Below, in pieces: positions 1 through 8,674 of a stretch of 64,000 nucleotides of DNA. Both the position numbers and the translations under genes were made by a program. The notes under the pieces are model-generated. The model had not been told where the DNA came from and did no database searches. It was given only the letters and a program-made list of their open reading frames with translations. This DNA comes from ZC4RG20 sp964553875 (GTDB lineage: Bacteria > Pseudomonadota > Gammaproteobacteria > Steroidobacterales > Rariloculaceae), in the NCBI GenBank assembly GCA_964553875.1, contig CAZKNH010000005.1:1-64000 (forward strand), read 5' to 3'. Position 1 is the stretch's first letter. Each line of letters begins with the position of its first letter.

Positions 1-53
<53 letters not shown>

Positions 54-72
54 ACACAAGGAGCGGCACGCA

Positions 73-101
73 GTTTATCACCGAGAACGCCGATCGACCA
101 A
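73..101 (-). promoter_or_regulatory. weak candidate promoter for tRNA-Ala
   Basis: On the minus strand, TTGGTC (complement of 96-101) lies 16 bases before GATAAA (complement of 74-79), about 20 bases upstream of the tRNA 5' end. Both hexamers match the sigma-70 consensus only partly. The rest of the 180-base gap up to position 234 shows nothing else recognisable. Confidence 0.25.
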
Positions 102-234
102 CGCTTGGCAGGCGTTCGCGTCGTATCGGCAGAGCTTCGAATCGAGCCTCGCTCGCCGGCCCGGTGCCGCGGTGCGCGCGAACGCCGTGCTCGTCCAGAT
201 TGCGCGGCGGCTTTTCGAGGACGGCGTCGCTTCG

Positions 235-1593
235 CTAATTGTACTTGCGATACACCGGCTTCACCGGCGGGCCGACCAGATGTTTCTCGACGCCGTCTTC
301 GAGCGCGCGGGCATAGACTGCAAGCGCCGCGTCGACGGCCTCCGCAGTCCGGTCTATGTCCTCGGGGGCGTGCGAGAAGCTCACGACGAACGACGGCGCG
401 ATGACGCCGTGCCGGATCAGCTCCTGAAGGAACAGCGCTCGAAATGCCTGGGACGGCTTGCCGTCGCGGTCTGCAGTGACGTACTGCAGATTACATGAGC
501 GGCCGACGACCTTGAAGTGCTCGCTCACGCCGTGCCGCCGGGCGATCTCGTCGACGGCCGCCCTCAAGCGGTCGCCTCGGTCGTAGAGCGTTTCTATCAC
601 CGGCTGCTCTGCGTACTCGCGCATCGTCGCGATCGCGGCCGCCATCGCGTGCACTTCCCCGCCGTGGGTCGTCGACAGCAGGAAGACCCGCTCCCGATCG
701 TGGTTCAGGCCGCCGAGCTGCATGATCTCTCGGTCGCCGCAGAGCGCCGACAGCGCGAAACCGTTCGCGAGCGCCTTGCCGAACGTCGACAAGTGCGGAC
801 GGACGCCGTAGAGCTTTTGCGCGCCGCCTCTCGCCCACCGAAATCCGGTGATCATCTCGTCGAAGATCAGGATCGATCCGTTCCGCTCGCAGAGCGACTT
901 CAGCCCGGAAAGGAATCCCGGCGCAGGCTCCTCGGTTCTGGCCGGCTCGAGGATGACGCCCGCGATCCTGCCGGGATGCTCGGTGAACACTCGCTCGGCG
1001 CTTTCCAGGTCGTTGTAGCGGAAGGTCACGGTCAGTTGCCGGACGGCCTCGGGGATGCCCGCGGTCATCGGCGTGACGGAGAAGAACCAGTCGTTGTACG
1101 AAAAGAACGGATGATCGATGCAGACCGCAATCAGGTCGCGGCCCGTGTACGCGCGCGCGAGCTTGACGGCGGCGGTCGTCACGGTGGAGCCGTCCTTCGC
1201 GAACTTCACCTGCTCGGCGTTCTCCACCTCCGCGAGGAGCATCTCGGCGCACTCGACCTCGATGGGCGCCGGGCGGGTGAAGTTCGTCCCGAGCTCGAGG
1301 GCCTCGGCCACGGCGTTCACGACCCGCGGATACGCGTGACCCAGCGTCACCGCGCGCAGGCCCATTCCGTACTCTATAAACTCGTTGCCGTCCACGTCCC
1401 AGACGTGGCAGCCCCGGCCTCGGGCGATGAAGCCCGGAGCGAGCAGCGGGTACTGATCGTCGCCCTTGGCGTAGGTGTGGCAGCCGCCAGGGATGACGGC
1501 ATGCGCACGCGCGCTCAGCTCGATACTGCGCCGATACCGATCTCTTTCTTCTCTCGGCACGCCGTCTTCCCGTTGGTTTTCCATAGCTCCCAC
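235..1593 (-). CDS. class-III PLP aminotransferase, glutamate-1-semialdehyde aminomutase-like
   Basis: A 452-residue protein of the glutamate-1-semialdehyde 2,1-aminomutase / class-III aminotransferase family, whose members use PLP for amino-group transfer. Visible features are the N-terminal AHAVIPGGCHTYAKG (residues 30-44), the PLP-contacting Asp in LIFDEMITGFR (D245) and the Schiff-base lysine in TFGKALANGF (K273). The length is normal. It is the last gene of a minus-strand set with an RfbC-like epimerase and an RfbF-like cytidylyltransferase, so aminating a keto-sugar or sugar-derived substrate is more likely than heme synthesis; that role is inferred. The first ~26 codons overlap the end of the upstream gene by 79 bases. 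A start four codons in (MENQ) is an alternative, but no start avoids the overlap without losing conserved sequence. Confidence 0.86.
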   Translation of the reverse strand: MGAMENQREDGVPREERDRYRRSIELSARAHAVIPGGCHTYAKGDDQYPLLAPGFIARGRGCHVWDVDGNEFIEYGMGLRAVTLGHAYPRVVNAVAEALELGTNFTRPAPIEVECAEMLLAEVENAEQVKFAKDGSTVTTAAVKLARAYTGRDLIAVCIDHPFFSYNDWFFSVTPMTAGIPEAVRQLTVTFRYNDLESAERVFTEHPGRIAGVILEPARTEEPAPGFLSGLKSLCERNGSILIFDEMITGFRWARGGAQKLYGVRPHLSTFGKALANGFALSALCGDREIMQLGGLNHDRERVFLLSTTHGGEVHAMAAAIATMREYAEQPVIETLYDRGDRLRAAVDEIARRHGVSEHFKVVGRSCNLQYVTADRDGKPSQAFRALFLQELIRHGVIAPSFVVSFSHAPEDIDRTAEAVDAALAVYARALEDGVEKHLVGPPVKPVYRKYN

Positions 1594-2348
1594 GGCGCTT
1601 TGCCGGCCGCGTACATCCGGTCGAAAGTGATCTTGTCCTTCAAGGTGTCCATCGAGCGCCAGAAGCCCTCGTGCCGATAGGCCAGGAGCTTCCGTTTCGC
1701 GATCAGCCTGTGGAACGGGGCCTCGACCAGCTCGTCGCCCGGCTCCATGTAGTCGAAGATTTCCTGGCGCAGGATGAAGAAGCCGCCGTTGATGAAGAAG
1801 TCGGAGTCTCTGATCGCCCCGAGCTGCGTGACGTAGCCGTCCGGCCCCATCCGGATCTGATGGAAGCTGTGCCAGGTCTGGACGGCGGCGAAGCTTGCGA
1901 TTGCGTCGCTGCGCTCGAATTGCTCGTACATCTCGTCGAGCGGGATATCGGCGAGACCGTCACTGTAGTTCGCGAGGAACACGGGCTCCGACTCGAGGTA
2001 GTGCCGCACGGCCATGAGTCGCTCGCCGATATTGCTGTGCAGGCCCGTGTCGACGAAGGTAATGCGCCAGCCGTCCAGGTCGCTCGAGTGCAGCTCGACT
2101 TTTCGACCGCCCTCGCTCAACGTGAAGTCGTTCGACATCGCCTCGTTGTAGTTCAAAAAGTACTCGCGGATTGCATCGCCGCGATAGCCGAGGCAGAGGA
2201 TGAAATCGGTGTGTCCGAAGTGAGCGTAATACCGCATCAGGTGCCACAGGATCGGTCTGTATCCGATGTTGACCAGTGGCTTCGGTATCGTCTCGGAATG
2301 CTCGCGGAGGCGCGTGCCGAGCCCGCCGCAGAATAGTACTACTTTCAT
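1515..2348 (-). CDS. rfbF: glucose-1-phosphate cytidylyltransferase (RfbF-like)
   Basis: A 277-residue nucleotidyltransferase that makes CDP-glucose from glucose-1-phosphate and CTP, the entry step to CDP-dideoxy and branched sugars. The N-terminus MKVVLFCGGLGTRLREHSET carries the GGxGTRLRE signature, followed by IPKPLVNIG and the conserved RYYAHFGHTDFILCLGYRGDAIREYF region. Typical family proteins end near the GKAPWELW seen at about residues 250-257. The 20 further residues are encoded in the overlap with the aminotransferase gene and are probably not conserved. It lies 66 bases downstream of the RfbC-like gene in the same orientation. The usual partner CDP-glucose 4,6-dehydratase (RfbG) is not in this window. 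Confidence 0.9.
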   Translation of the reverse strand: MKVVLFCGGLGTRLREHSETIPKPLVNIGYRPILWHLMRYYAHFGHTDFILCLGYRGDAIREYFLNYNEAMSNDFTLSEGGRKVELHSSDLDGWRITFVDTGLHSNIGERLMAVRHYLESEPVFLANYSDGLADIPLDEMYEQFERSDAIASFAAVQTWHSFHQIRMGPDGYVTQLGAIRDSDFFINGGFFILRQEIFDYMEPGDELVEAPFHRLIAKRKLLAYRHEGFWRSMDTLKDKITFDRMYAAGKAPWELWKTNGKTACREKKEIGIGAVSS

Positions 2349-2414
2349 TGCTTGTTATGTCCCCGGAGGCCTCTTCCTTCGAGGTCAGCGCGGCGATTAT
2401 GTCGGATCGCGTCG

Positions 2415-2993
2415 TCAGTATTCAGCGAATCCGTCCACAGTTCTCGGATCGAAATCCGGATAGTGCGCGTCTCGTTCGAGTATCTCTGTCGGCTTTTCAG
2501 GCCAGGCGATCCCGAAGGCTGGATCGTCCCATCTCACGCCGCGCGCCAATGACGGGTCGTAGAAGTCCGTCATCATATATAGGACCGCGCAGTTGTCTGT
2601 CAACGTCAAGAAACCGTGGGCGCAGCCGGCAGGTATGTACAGCGCTCGCGGCTGATCCTCGGCAAGCTCGACGCCGACGTGGCGAAGGTATGTCGGGGAC
2701 TTCGGCCGTAGATCGAGGGCGACGTCGAAGATACGCCCCCTGACGCAGGTGACGACCTTGTCTTCCCTCGACGGCGGGAGCTGAAAGTGCATGCCGCGAA
2801 GCGTCCCGCGGCGAGTCGTCACCGACAGGCTCGTCTGAACGATGTCGCCGCGAACGTGAGCGGCTTCGGCCTCTTGCCGACACCAAAGGCGCCGAAAAGA
2901 GCCGCGCGGGTCGGAGTGCGCCAAAGTCTCCACGACGAAGACGCCCTCGACGGCCGTTCGATCGAAATGCAACCGTCTCCCCGAATCGCCCAC
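2415..2993 (-). CDS. dTDP-4-dehydrorhamnose 3,5-epimerase-like protein
   Basis: A 192-residue cupin of the RfbC/RmlC family, which epimerises nucleotide-linked 4-keto-6-deoxysugars at C3 and/or C5. Recognisable segments are the N-terminal AVEGVFVVETLAHSDPRGSF, RRGTLRGMHFQ with the catalytic-type histidine, the VTCVRGRIFDVALDLRPKSPTY block and YIPAGCAHGFLTL. It starts with GTG (complement of 2991-2993). The CDP-glucose cytidylyltransferase next door suggests a CDP-linked rather than dTDP-linked substrate, which is why no symbol is given. It is divergent from the C-methyltransferase gene across a 241-base gap. Confidence 0.87.
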   Translation of the reverse strand: MGDSGRRLHFDRTAVEGVFVVETLAHSDPRGSFRRLWCRQEAEAAHVRGDIVQTSLSVTTRRGTLRGMHFQLPPSREDKVVTCVRGRIFDVALDLRPKSPTYLRHVGVELAEDQPRALYIPAGCAHGFLTLTDNCAVLYMMTDFYDPSLARGVRWDDPAFGIAWPEKPTEILERDAHYPDFDPRTVDGFAEY

Positions 2994-3234
2994 GATTGTT
3001 CTTCACCTGGAAGACCGAAGGGAGTGATTCTACAATAGCTCCGGCTCTTGCCGGTCACGGGACATGCCCAATCGAATGGCGTTGCATGGGCGGCCGTTCC
3101 GAGGCCGCTTCAATTGTGAACGCGGTCATTGGTGACGTGCAGACGCTACTTCAGAATGCCGGGCTAAACGGCTTCGCCTGACGGCGCTGCCCGGCCACGC
3201 CTTATCCGAATAAAAGGAAAGCGATCTGACTGCC
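2994..3234. other. divergent intergenic region
   Basis: This gap separates the epimerase gene (minus) from the methyltransferase operon (plus) and must hold both promoters, but no convincing -35/-10 pair stands out. A small inverted repeat, GCGGCC and GGCCGC around a 7-base loop, lies near 3092-3110. Confidence 0.4.
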
Positions 3235-4512
3235 ATGCCATCCGAGCACCCTGGGATCTCTAGCCGCTTGCCGGGCACGCCCCCGAAGTGTCGCTTTTGC
3301 AGCGCCCCGCTGAGCGAGCGATTCGTGGATCTCGGCATGTCGCCGCTCTGCCAAACGCAGATCGCACCCGAGCAGCTGAACCAGATGGAGCGCTTCTACC
3401 CGTTGCTCGTCTGGGTTTGCACCGAATGCTTCCTCGTGCAGCTCGAGGAATACGTCAGCCCGGACGTCGTGTTCGGGTCGGATTACCCTTACTTTTCGTC
3501 GTACTCCGACAGCTGGGTCGCTCACGCGAAGCGCTACGTGGAGCACATGCAGAGCGACTTCGGGATCGGAGCCGGCTCCTTCGTCGTCGAGATCGCGAGC
3601 AACGACGGTTATCTTCTCCAGCACTTCATCGATCGGGGCGTTCGCTGCCTCGGCGTGGAGCCCGCGGCGAGCGTCGCGAATGCGGCGTTGGAGAAGGGAA
3701 TCCCGACGACCTGCCGCTTCTTCGGCACAGAGACGGCGCGAGACCTCAGGGCGAGCGAAGGCGCAGCCGATCTCATTCTCGGCAACAACGTGCTTGCCCA
3801 CGTGCCGAACCTGAACGACTTCGTAGCGGGCGTGAAGGTGCTGCTCGCGGACGATGGAGTGGTCACGTTCGAGTTCCCGCATCTGATGAAGCTCATCGAG
3901 CTCAATCAGTTCGACACCATCTACCACGAGCACTTCTCGTATTTTTCGTTCACGACCGTGCGCCAGGTCTTCGCCGCGCACGGCCTCAGGATCTTCGACG
4001 TGCGCGAGCTGCCGACGCATGGCGGCTCGCTGCGCATCTATGCCTGCCACGACCAATCGGCCCGTTACGAGAACCACTCGCGCGTCGACGAGCTCGAGCA
4101 GCGCGAGATCGCGGCGGGCTACCGGCGTCTCGAGGCCTACAGGGGCTTCGCGGAGAAAGTCGAGCGGACGAAGCGCAAGCTGCTCGAGTTCCTGATCACG
4201 GCCAAGAACGAGGGGAAGAAGATCGTCGGCTACGGCGCTCCGGGCAAAGGCAACACGCTGCTCAATTACTGCGGAATTCGCACGGACTTCCTCGACTACA
4301 CCGTCGATCGCAATCCTCACAAGCAAGGGACCTACACGCCGGGAACGCGAATCCCGATCCTCGATCCGTCGGTGATCTTCGAGACCAAGCCGGATTACGT
4401 GCTGATCCTGCCCTGGAATCTGGCGGCGGAGATCACGCAGAAGATGGCGGGGATTCGCGAATGGGGCGGCCGATTCGTGGTGCCGATCCCGGAAGTCCGC
4501 TTCGTCGACTGA
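3235..4512 (+). CDS. SAM-dependent sugar C-methyltransferase
   Basis: A 425-residue protein with the three-part layout of NDP-hexose C-methyltransferases (TylC3/NovU type). It has an N-terminal zinc-binding domain with Cys pairs in KCRFC (about residues 19-23) and VCTECF (about 60-65), a central SAM-binding fold with VVEIASNDGYLLQHF (about 116-130), and a C-terminal Methyltransf_14-type domain with KIVGYGAPGKGNTLLNYC. These enzymes methylate C3 of 4-keto-6-deoxysugar nucleotides. It heads a plus-strand operon with an NAD-sugar epimerase/reductase, a DUF4910 protein and a PIG-L deacetylase, matching assembly of a branched deoxysugar. The nucleotide carrier is inferred to be CDP from the neighbouring rfbF. 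Confidence 0.9.
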   Translation: MPSEHPGISSRLPGTPPKCRFCSAPLSERFVDLGMSPLCQTQIAPEQLNQMERFYPLLVWVCTECFLVQLEEYVSPDVVFGSDYPYFSSYSDSWVAHAKRYVEHMQSDFGIGAGSFVVEIASNDGYLLQHFIDRGVRCLGVEPAASVANAALEKGIPTTCRFFGTETARDLRASEGAADLILGNNVLAHVPNLNDFVAGVKVLLADDGVVTFEFPHLMKLIELNQFDTIYHEHFSYFSFTTVRQVFAAHGLRIFDVRELPTHGGSLRIYACHDQSARYENHSRVDELEQREIAAGYRRLEAYRGFAEKVERTKRKLLEFLITAKNEGKKIVGYGAPGKGNTLLNYCGIRTDFLDYTVDRNPHKQGTYTPGTRIPILDPSVIFETKPDYVLILPWNLAAEITQKMAGIREWGGRFVVPIPEVRFVD

Positions 4513-4528
4513 AAATCGAGGTTTCAAC

Positions 4529-5599
4529 GTGAGAATTTTGTTGACGGGGATCGAGGGCTACATCGGCTGCCTCCTCGGACCGATGCTCGCCGCCCGCGGG
4601 CACGACGTGATCGGGCTCGACACCGGGTACTACCGCGACGGCTGGTTGTACAGCGACGGAGAGTCGACCGTCCCGTTTCCACCGATCCTGCAAAAGGACC
4701 TGCGGCACGTGACCGCCGCCGACCTCGACGGCATCGAGGCCGTGGTGCACCTGGCGGAGCTCTCGAACGATCCGCTCGGAGAGAACAAGCCGCAGATCAC
4801 TTTCGACATCAACCATCGTGGCTCGGTGCGGCTCGCGACGCTCGCCAAGGAGGCCGGTGTCCGGCGCTTCGTCTACACGTCGTCCTGCAGCGTGTACGGC
4901 GTCGGCGACGGCGGCATTCTCGACGAGACGTCGAAGGTGAACCCGCAGACGGCCTACGCGGAGTGCAAGGTGCTCGTCGAGCGCGACGTCGGCAAGCTCG
5001 CCGACGAGGGCTTCTGCCCGACCTTTCTGCGCAACGCGACGGCCTACGGCGCCTCGCCGCGGATGCGGTTCGACATCGTGCTGAACAACCTCTCCGGGCT
5101 CGCGTGGACCACGAAGCGCATCGCGATGACCAGCGACGGCACGCCCTGGCGCCCGCTCGTCCACGTGACGGACATCTGCCGGGCGATCATCGCCGTGCTC
5201 GAGGCGCCGGAGGACGACGTCCGCGGTGAGATCTTCAACGTCGGCAGGAACGAAGAGAACTACCGCGTGAAGGAAATCGCGGAGATCGTCGCGAGCTGCT
5301 TCCCCGGGTGCGAGATCACGTTCGGTGAGAGCGGCGGGGACAATCGTAGCTATCGCGTATCGTTCGACAAGATTCACGACCGTCTGCCCAGCTTCCGCTG
5401 CGAGTGGAGCGCCTTGGACGGCGCTCGCCAGCTACGGGAAGTGTTCGAGACGGTCGAGCTCGGCCCTGAAACCTTCTCGTTCAGGGCGTTCACGCGGTTG
5501 AAGCAGCTGCACTATCTGCAGCGGACAAAACAGATCGACGAGCAATTCTACTGGCTACCCGGCCGCTCTCTGTCGCACAAGGTCGCCGCTCACCGATGA
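4529..5599 (+). CDS. NAD-dependent sugar epimerase/dehydratase/reductase
   Basis: A 356-residue extended short-chain dehydrogenase. The Rossmann glycine motif is at the N-terminus (MRILLTGIEGYIG), a Ser/Thr cluster is in YTSSCSVYG, and the catalytic YxxxK is in AYAECKVLVE. The fold acts on nucleotide sugars. Its position directly after a C-methyltransferase suggests reduction or epimerisation of the C4 ketone of the methylated sugar. It could alternatively be the missing 4,6-dehydratase, but the CDP-glucose dehydratase hallmark sequences are not apparent. It ends with a 4-base overlap with the next gene, indicating translational coupling. Confidence 0.83.
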   Translation: MRILLTGIEGYIGCLLGPMLAARGHDVIGLDTGYYRDGWLYSDGESTVPFPPILQKDLRHVTAADLDGIEAVVHLAELSNDPLGENKPQITFDINHRGSVRLATLAKEAGVRRFVYTSSCSVYGVGDGGILDETSKVNPQTAYAECKVLVERDVGKLADEGFCPTFLRNATAYGASPRMRFDIVLNNLSGLAWTTKRIAMTSDGTPWRPLVHVTDICRAIIAVLEAPEDDVRGEIFNVGRNEENYRVKEIAEIVASCFPGCEITFGESGGDNRSYRVSFDKIHDRLPSFRCEWSALDGARQLREVFETVELGPETFSFRAFTRLKQLHYLQRTKQIDEQFYWLPGRSLSHKVAAHR

Positions 5600-6924
5600 C
5601 GGCCACCCTTGCCGGACGCATACCTCCGGACATAGGAGACCAGCTGCTCGGCCTCGTCAGGACGCTGCTGCCGTTCAACCGCAGCATCACGGGCCAAGGC
5701 GTCCGCGACACGCTGGCCGCGATCGGTGACGTCGCACCGCTCGAAGTGCATGCCATCCCGACCGGAACGCAGGTCTTCGACTGGACGATTCCGAAGGAAT
5801 GGAACCTCAAGGAAGCCTACATCGAGGACTCGCGCGGCAACCGCATCGTCGACTCGCGGAACAGTAATCTGCACGTCGTCGGCTACAGCGTGCCGATCGA
5901 CGCGCGGATGCCGCTTGCCGAGCTCAAGCGTCACCTGCACACCCTGCCCGACCAGCCGGACTGGATCCCGTACAGGACCTCGTACTACAAGGAGACCTGG
6001 GGCTTCTGCCTGAGCCACCGCCAGCTCGAAGGCCTTACCGACGGCGAGTACCACGTCAGGATCGATGCGTCGCTCGAGCCCGGAGTGCTCAATTACGGCG
6101 AGGCGGTCATCCCCGGCCGATCGACCGACGAGTTTCTGCTCTCTGCTCATGTCTGTCATCCCACGCTCTGCAACGACAACCTGTCCGGCATCGCGATCGC
6201 GGCGTGGATTGCCCGGCTGCTCGCGCAGCAGCGGCGGCGGTACACGTATAGAGTCCTATTCATTCCCGGCACGATCGGCGCCATCGCCTGGCTCGCCACG
6301 CACCGCGAGACCCTCGGCCGCGTGAAGCACGGCCTGGTGCTCGCGCTCCTCGGCCGGTCTGCTCCGCTGACCTACAAGAAGACTCGAAACGGCACCGCCG
6401 AGATCGATGCCGTCGCGGCACACGTGCTGCGCAGGCGGGGCGGGTCTCACGAAATTCTCGAATTTTCGCCGTGGGGCTACGACGAGCGGCAGTTCAATTC
6501 GCCGGGGATCGCGCTCGACGTCGGCCGGCTGTCGCGAGGCTCCGAGGGCGGCTACCCGGAGTATCACACGTCCGCCGACAACTTCGATCTCTTGAACGCT
6601 GCCGCGCTCGGCGAGTCGTTCGCCGCGCTGTGCGAGATCATCGATGTCGTGGAGCGGAACGGCCGTTATCGCAACCTGCGGGGCTACGGCGAGCCCCAGC
6701 TCGGCAAGTACGGCCTGTACGAGAACCTGGGCGGCGCAAGCTCCGTCACGGCGGCAAGGCTTGCGCTCTTGTGGGTACTGAACCAGTCGGACGGGTCGCA
6801 CAGCCTGCTCGACATCGCCGAGCGATCCGGCCTCTTGTTCGACGACATCGTTTTTGCCGCCGAAAGGCTTCACGCCGCCGGGCTGCTCGAGCCGCTCGAC
6901 AGCCACCTGCACGAGGAAGCGTGA
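5596..6924 (+). CDS. DUF4910 / aminopeptidase-like protein with winged-helix C-terminus
   Basis: A 442-residue protein of the DUF4910/DUF2172 family, related to M28-type aminopeptidases. The N-terminal region has the family's LLPFNRSITGQGVRDTL and TQVFDWTIPKEWN segments. The probable metal-binding motif HVCHPTLCNDNLSG is at about residues 182-195, a second potential ligand set lies in GGYPEYHTSADNFD, and a helical C-terminal tail (about 370-440) resembles a winged helix. Family members recur in surface-polysaccharide loci beside PIG-L deacetylases; the true substrate is not known to me. It could be an amidase acting on an acylated amino sugar. It overlaps both neighbours by 1-4 bases. Confidence 0.8.
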   Translation: MTATLAGRIPPDIGDQLLGLVRTLLPFNRSITGQGVRDTLAAIGDVAPLEVHAIPTGTQVFDWTIPKEWNLKEAYIEDSRGNRIVDSRNSNLHVVGYSVPIDARMPLAELKRHLHTLPDQPDWIPYRTSYYKETWGFCLSHRQLEGLTDGEYHVRIDASLEPGVLNYGEAVIPGRSTDEFLLSAHVCHPTLCNDNLSGIAIAAWIARLLAQQRRRYTYRVLFIPGTIGAIAWLATHRETLGRVKHGLVLALLGRSAPLTYKKTRNGTAEIDAVAAHVLRRRGGSHEILEFSPWGYDERQFNSPGIALDVGRLSRGSEGGYPEYHTSADNFDLLNAAALGESFAALCEIIDVVERNGRYRNLRGYGEPQLGKYGLYENLGGASSVTAARLALLWVLNQSDGSHSLLDIAERSGLLFDDIVFAAERLHAAGLLEPLDSHLHEEA

Positions 6925-7586
6925 TGCGCGGCCTGACCCTCGACATCACGGCCCGACCGTTCGGAACCGTGCTCGTGATCGGCGCTCACAGCGACGACAT
7001 CGAGATCGGCGCCGGCGGCACCGTGCGGCAACTGATCGAATCGACTCCGGGCCTTCGCATCCACTGGGTCGTGCTCTCGGCGGCGGGCGCGCGCCGGGAC
7101 GAGGCGTTGCGGAGCGCCGCGAGCATACTCGGCGACGGGCCGCAACATCGAGTCGAGACGTTCTCGTTTCGCGACGGGTTCTTCCCGTACGAAGGCACGA
7201 GCGTCAAGGAGGCGTTCGAGAAGCTCAAGTCGGGCTGCGATCCCGACGTGATCCTCACGCACTACACCGGCGATCTTCACCAGGACCATCGACTGGTCGG
7301 GGAGCTCACGTGGAACACGTTCCGCGACCACCTGATTCTCGAGTACGAGATTCCGAAGTACGACGGCGGCCTCGGCTCGCCGAGCGTGTACGTGCCGCTG
7401 TCGGCCGCCACGATGCGGACCAAAGTCGCAGGGCTGATGGAGCATTTCGGGTCGCAGCGCAGCAAGAGCTGGTTCACCGAGGATACCTTCTACGGCCTGG
7501 CGCGCCTGCGAGGGCTCGAATGTCGCGCGCCGGACGGCTACGCCGAAGCGTTCTACTGCCGCAAGCTCGTTTGGCGGATCGGGTGA
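6924..7586 (+). CDS. PIG-L family deacetylase
   Basis: A 220-residue zinc-dependent N-deacetylase of the PIG-L/LmbE family. The catalytic motif AHSDDIEIG (AHxDD) is near residue 21, and the third metal-ligand region is HQDH in TGDLHQDHRLVGE. The start is set by the ATG at 6924, which overlaps the TGA of the preceding gene (TGATG); the frame stays open upstream but that part is a shadow of the DUF4910 gene. These enzymes remove acetyl groups from GlcNAc-like or other N-acylated substrates. As the last gene of the operon it probably trims an N-acyl group on the sugar made by this cassette. Confidence 0.88.
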   Translation: MRGLTLDITARPFGTVLVIGAHSDDIEIGAGGTVRQLIESTPGLRIHWVVLSAAGARRDEALRSAASILGDGPQHRVETFSFRDGFFPYEGTSVKEAFEKLKSGCDPDVILTHYTGDLHQDHRLVGELTWNTFRDHLILEYEIPKYDGGLGSPSVYVPLSAATMRTKVAGLMEHFGSQRSKSWFTEDTFYGLARLRGLECRAPDGYAEAFYCRKLVWRIG

Positions 7587-7615
7587 CGGACCCGTCCGAG
7601 GACGACCATCAAGCG

Positions 7616-8347
7616 CTAGCGGGAATGCCGTCTCACTAGAGTGAGAGCGAGCCGTTTTCGAGTGGCCCGAAGCGCTCGCGCCCCCCACAGATAGTTCAAA
7701 CGCGCCCCCATCGCCTCGACGAAACCAACGCGGCCGGCGACGGAGAAGCCCAGCTGCTCGAGCGTACGAAGCTGTGCCTCGTTGTCGGGGCGCACGAAAC
7801 CGACGTGAGTGCGAACGCCTTCCCGTGTGGCAAGGTCGTCCATGACGTGAGCCATGAGCCGCGGCACGACCGCTCTGGCGCGCTGCTCGGGAACGCAGAA
7901 CCCGCGCCAATGGTACGCCTCGTCCGGTTCGAGCACATACGTGCGATTCAACACGCCATCGGCGAACGAGCCACCTACCTTGCTCCACGTGCTGCCGACC
8001 ACTTTGCCATCCCTTAGCGCCACGTAGCAGAGCCAGCCCTCGGCAAGCTTCTCCAACGAGACGGCTTTCGAGATTTGCCACGGGTCCACGGCAGTGAGCT
8101 CGTCGAGCTCCTGGTCGTCGGCAGGGGTGATTCGCCGAAACTGCAGATCGCCGAACAGACGGTCGGCCCGTTGCAATTGCTCGGCGATGCGCGGGTCGAG
8201 ACGGCCGGAGGTGGATTCGCCGCCGAGCACCATCACGTAGAGGTGGAGGCGCGTCCACCGGGGCAATGCCCGGGCGCGAATGCGAGCCCACACGCCACCG
8301 AATCCCTCGTGCGCCCATACGTCGAGCGCACGCCGCAGGACTGTCAT
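7616..8347 (-). CDS. GNAT-fold acetyltransferase-like protein
   Basis: A 243-residue protein with a GNAT-like C-terminal half. The segment GWLCYVALRDGKVVGSTW, then YHWRGFCVPEQRARAVVPRLMAHVMDDL and the GFVRPDNEAQLRTLEQLGF block, resembles the beta4-beta5 and acetyl-CoA-binding parts of GNAT enzymes. The start is taken at ATG 8347 (MTVLRRALDVW); the frame extends 67 codons further, but that part is low-complexity and lies in a promoter region. Such proteins occur in polysaccharide loci as sugar N- or O-acyltransferases. The substrate is unknown. It converges on the PIG-L operon with a 29-base gap. Confidence 0.66.
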   Translation of the reverse strand: MTVLRRALDVWAHEGFGGVWARIRARALPRWTRLHLYVMVLGGESTSGRLDPRIAEQLQRADRLFGDLQFRRITPADDQELDELTAVDPWQISKAVSLEKLAEGWLCYVALRDGKVVGSTWSKVGGSFADGVLNRTYVLEPDEAYHWRGFCVPEQRARAVVPRLMAHVMDDLATREGVRTHVGFVRPDNEAQLRTLEQLGFSVAGRVGFVEAMGARLNYLWGARALRATRKRLALTLVRRHSR

Positions 8348-8608
8348 CGGGGAACTCAAGCGAACGATCCGAGCGTTCGTTTTCTCATCCGTAGATGCCG
8401 CGTCGCGCACCACAGCTGAACGGTGCGCGGTTGCGACTTCGCAAAGGAGCGGAGGGTGAACCTTCCGAAACACGGCATTGTAGCTGAGCGACGCGGCTCG
8501 GAGCGTGATAATTCTCACAGCCGACGATGCAGGACGGCCCGCACGCACATCGCCTCCTGAGCCATTTCCCGCAGGCGCGGATCAATGCGACGCGCCGGAC
8601 GTCCGCGG

Positions 8609-8625
8609 TGTCGAAAACTTTGACA
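8609..8625. promoter_or_regulatory. palindrome, candidate enhancer/operator
   Basis: TGTCGAAAACTTTGACA is a near-perfect inverted repeat (TGTC-g-AAA and TTTGACA). It ends 49 bases before the -24 element of the sigma-54 promoter, within the range used by sigma-54 activators. A PrsR-type activator is plausible because its partner kinase PrsK is encoded in the window, but this assignment is inference. Confidence 0.45.
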
Positions 8626-8674
8626 ATGCGGGGACAGAAGCCGCGCAAGTCATTGAAACAAAAAGGGACTCCAG

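Noticed and set aside
100..116. AACGC/GCGTT hairpin between tRNA-Ala and the aminotransferase gene
   Set aside because: The stem is only five bases with a seven-base loop and no T-run, too weak to call a terminator.
3202..4527. Long open frame opposite the C-methyltransferase gene
   Set aside because: It is an antisense shadow in GC-rich DNA with an Arg/Asp/Val-rich translation and no family motif.
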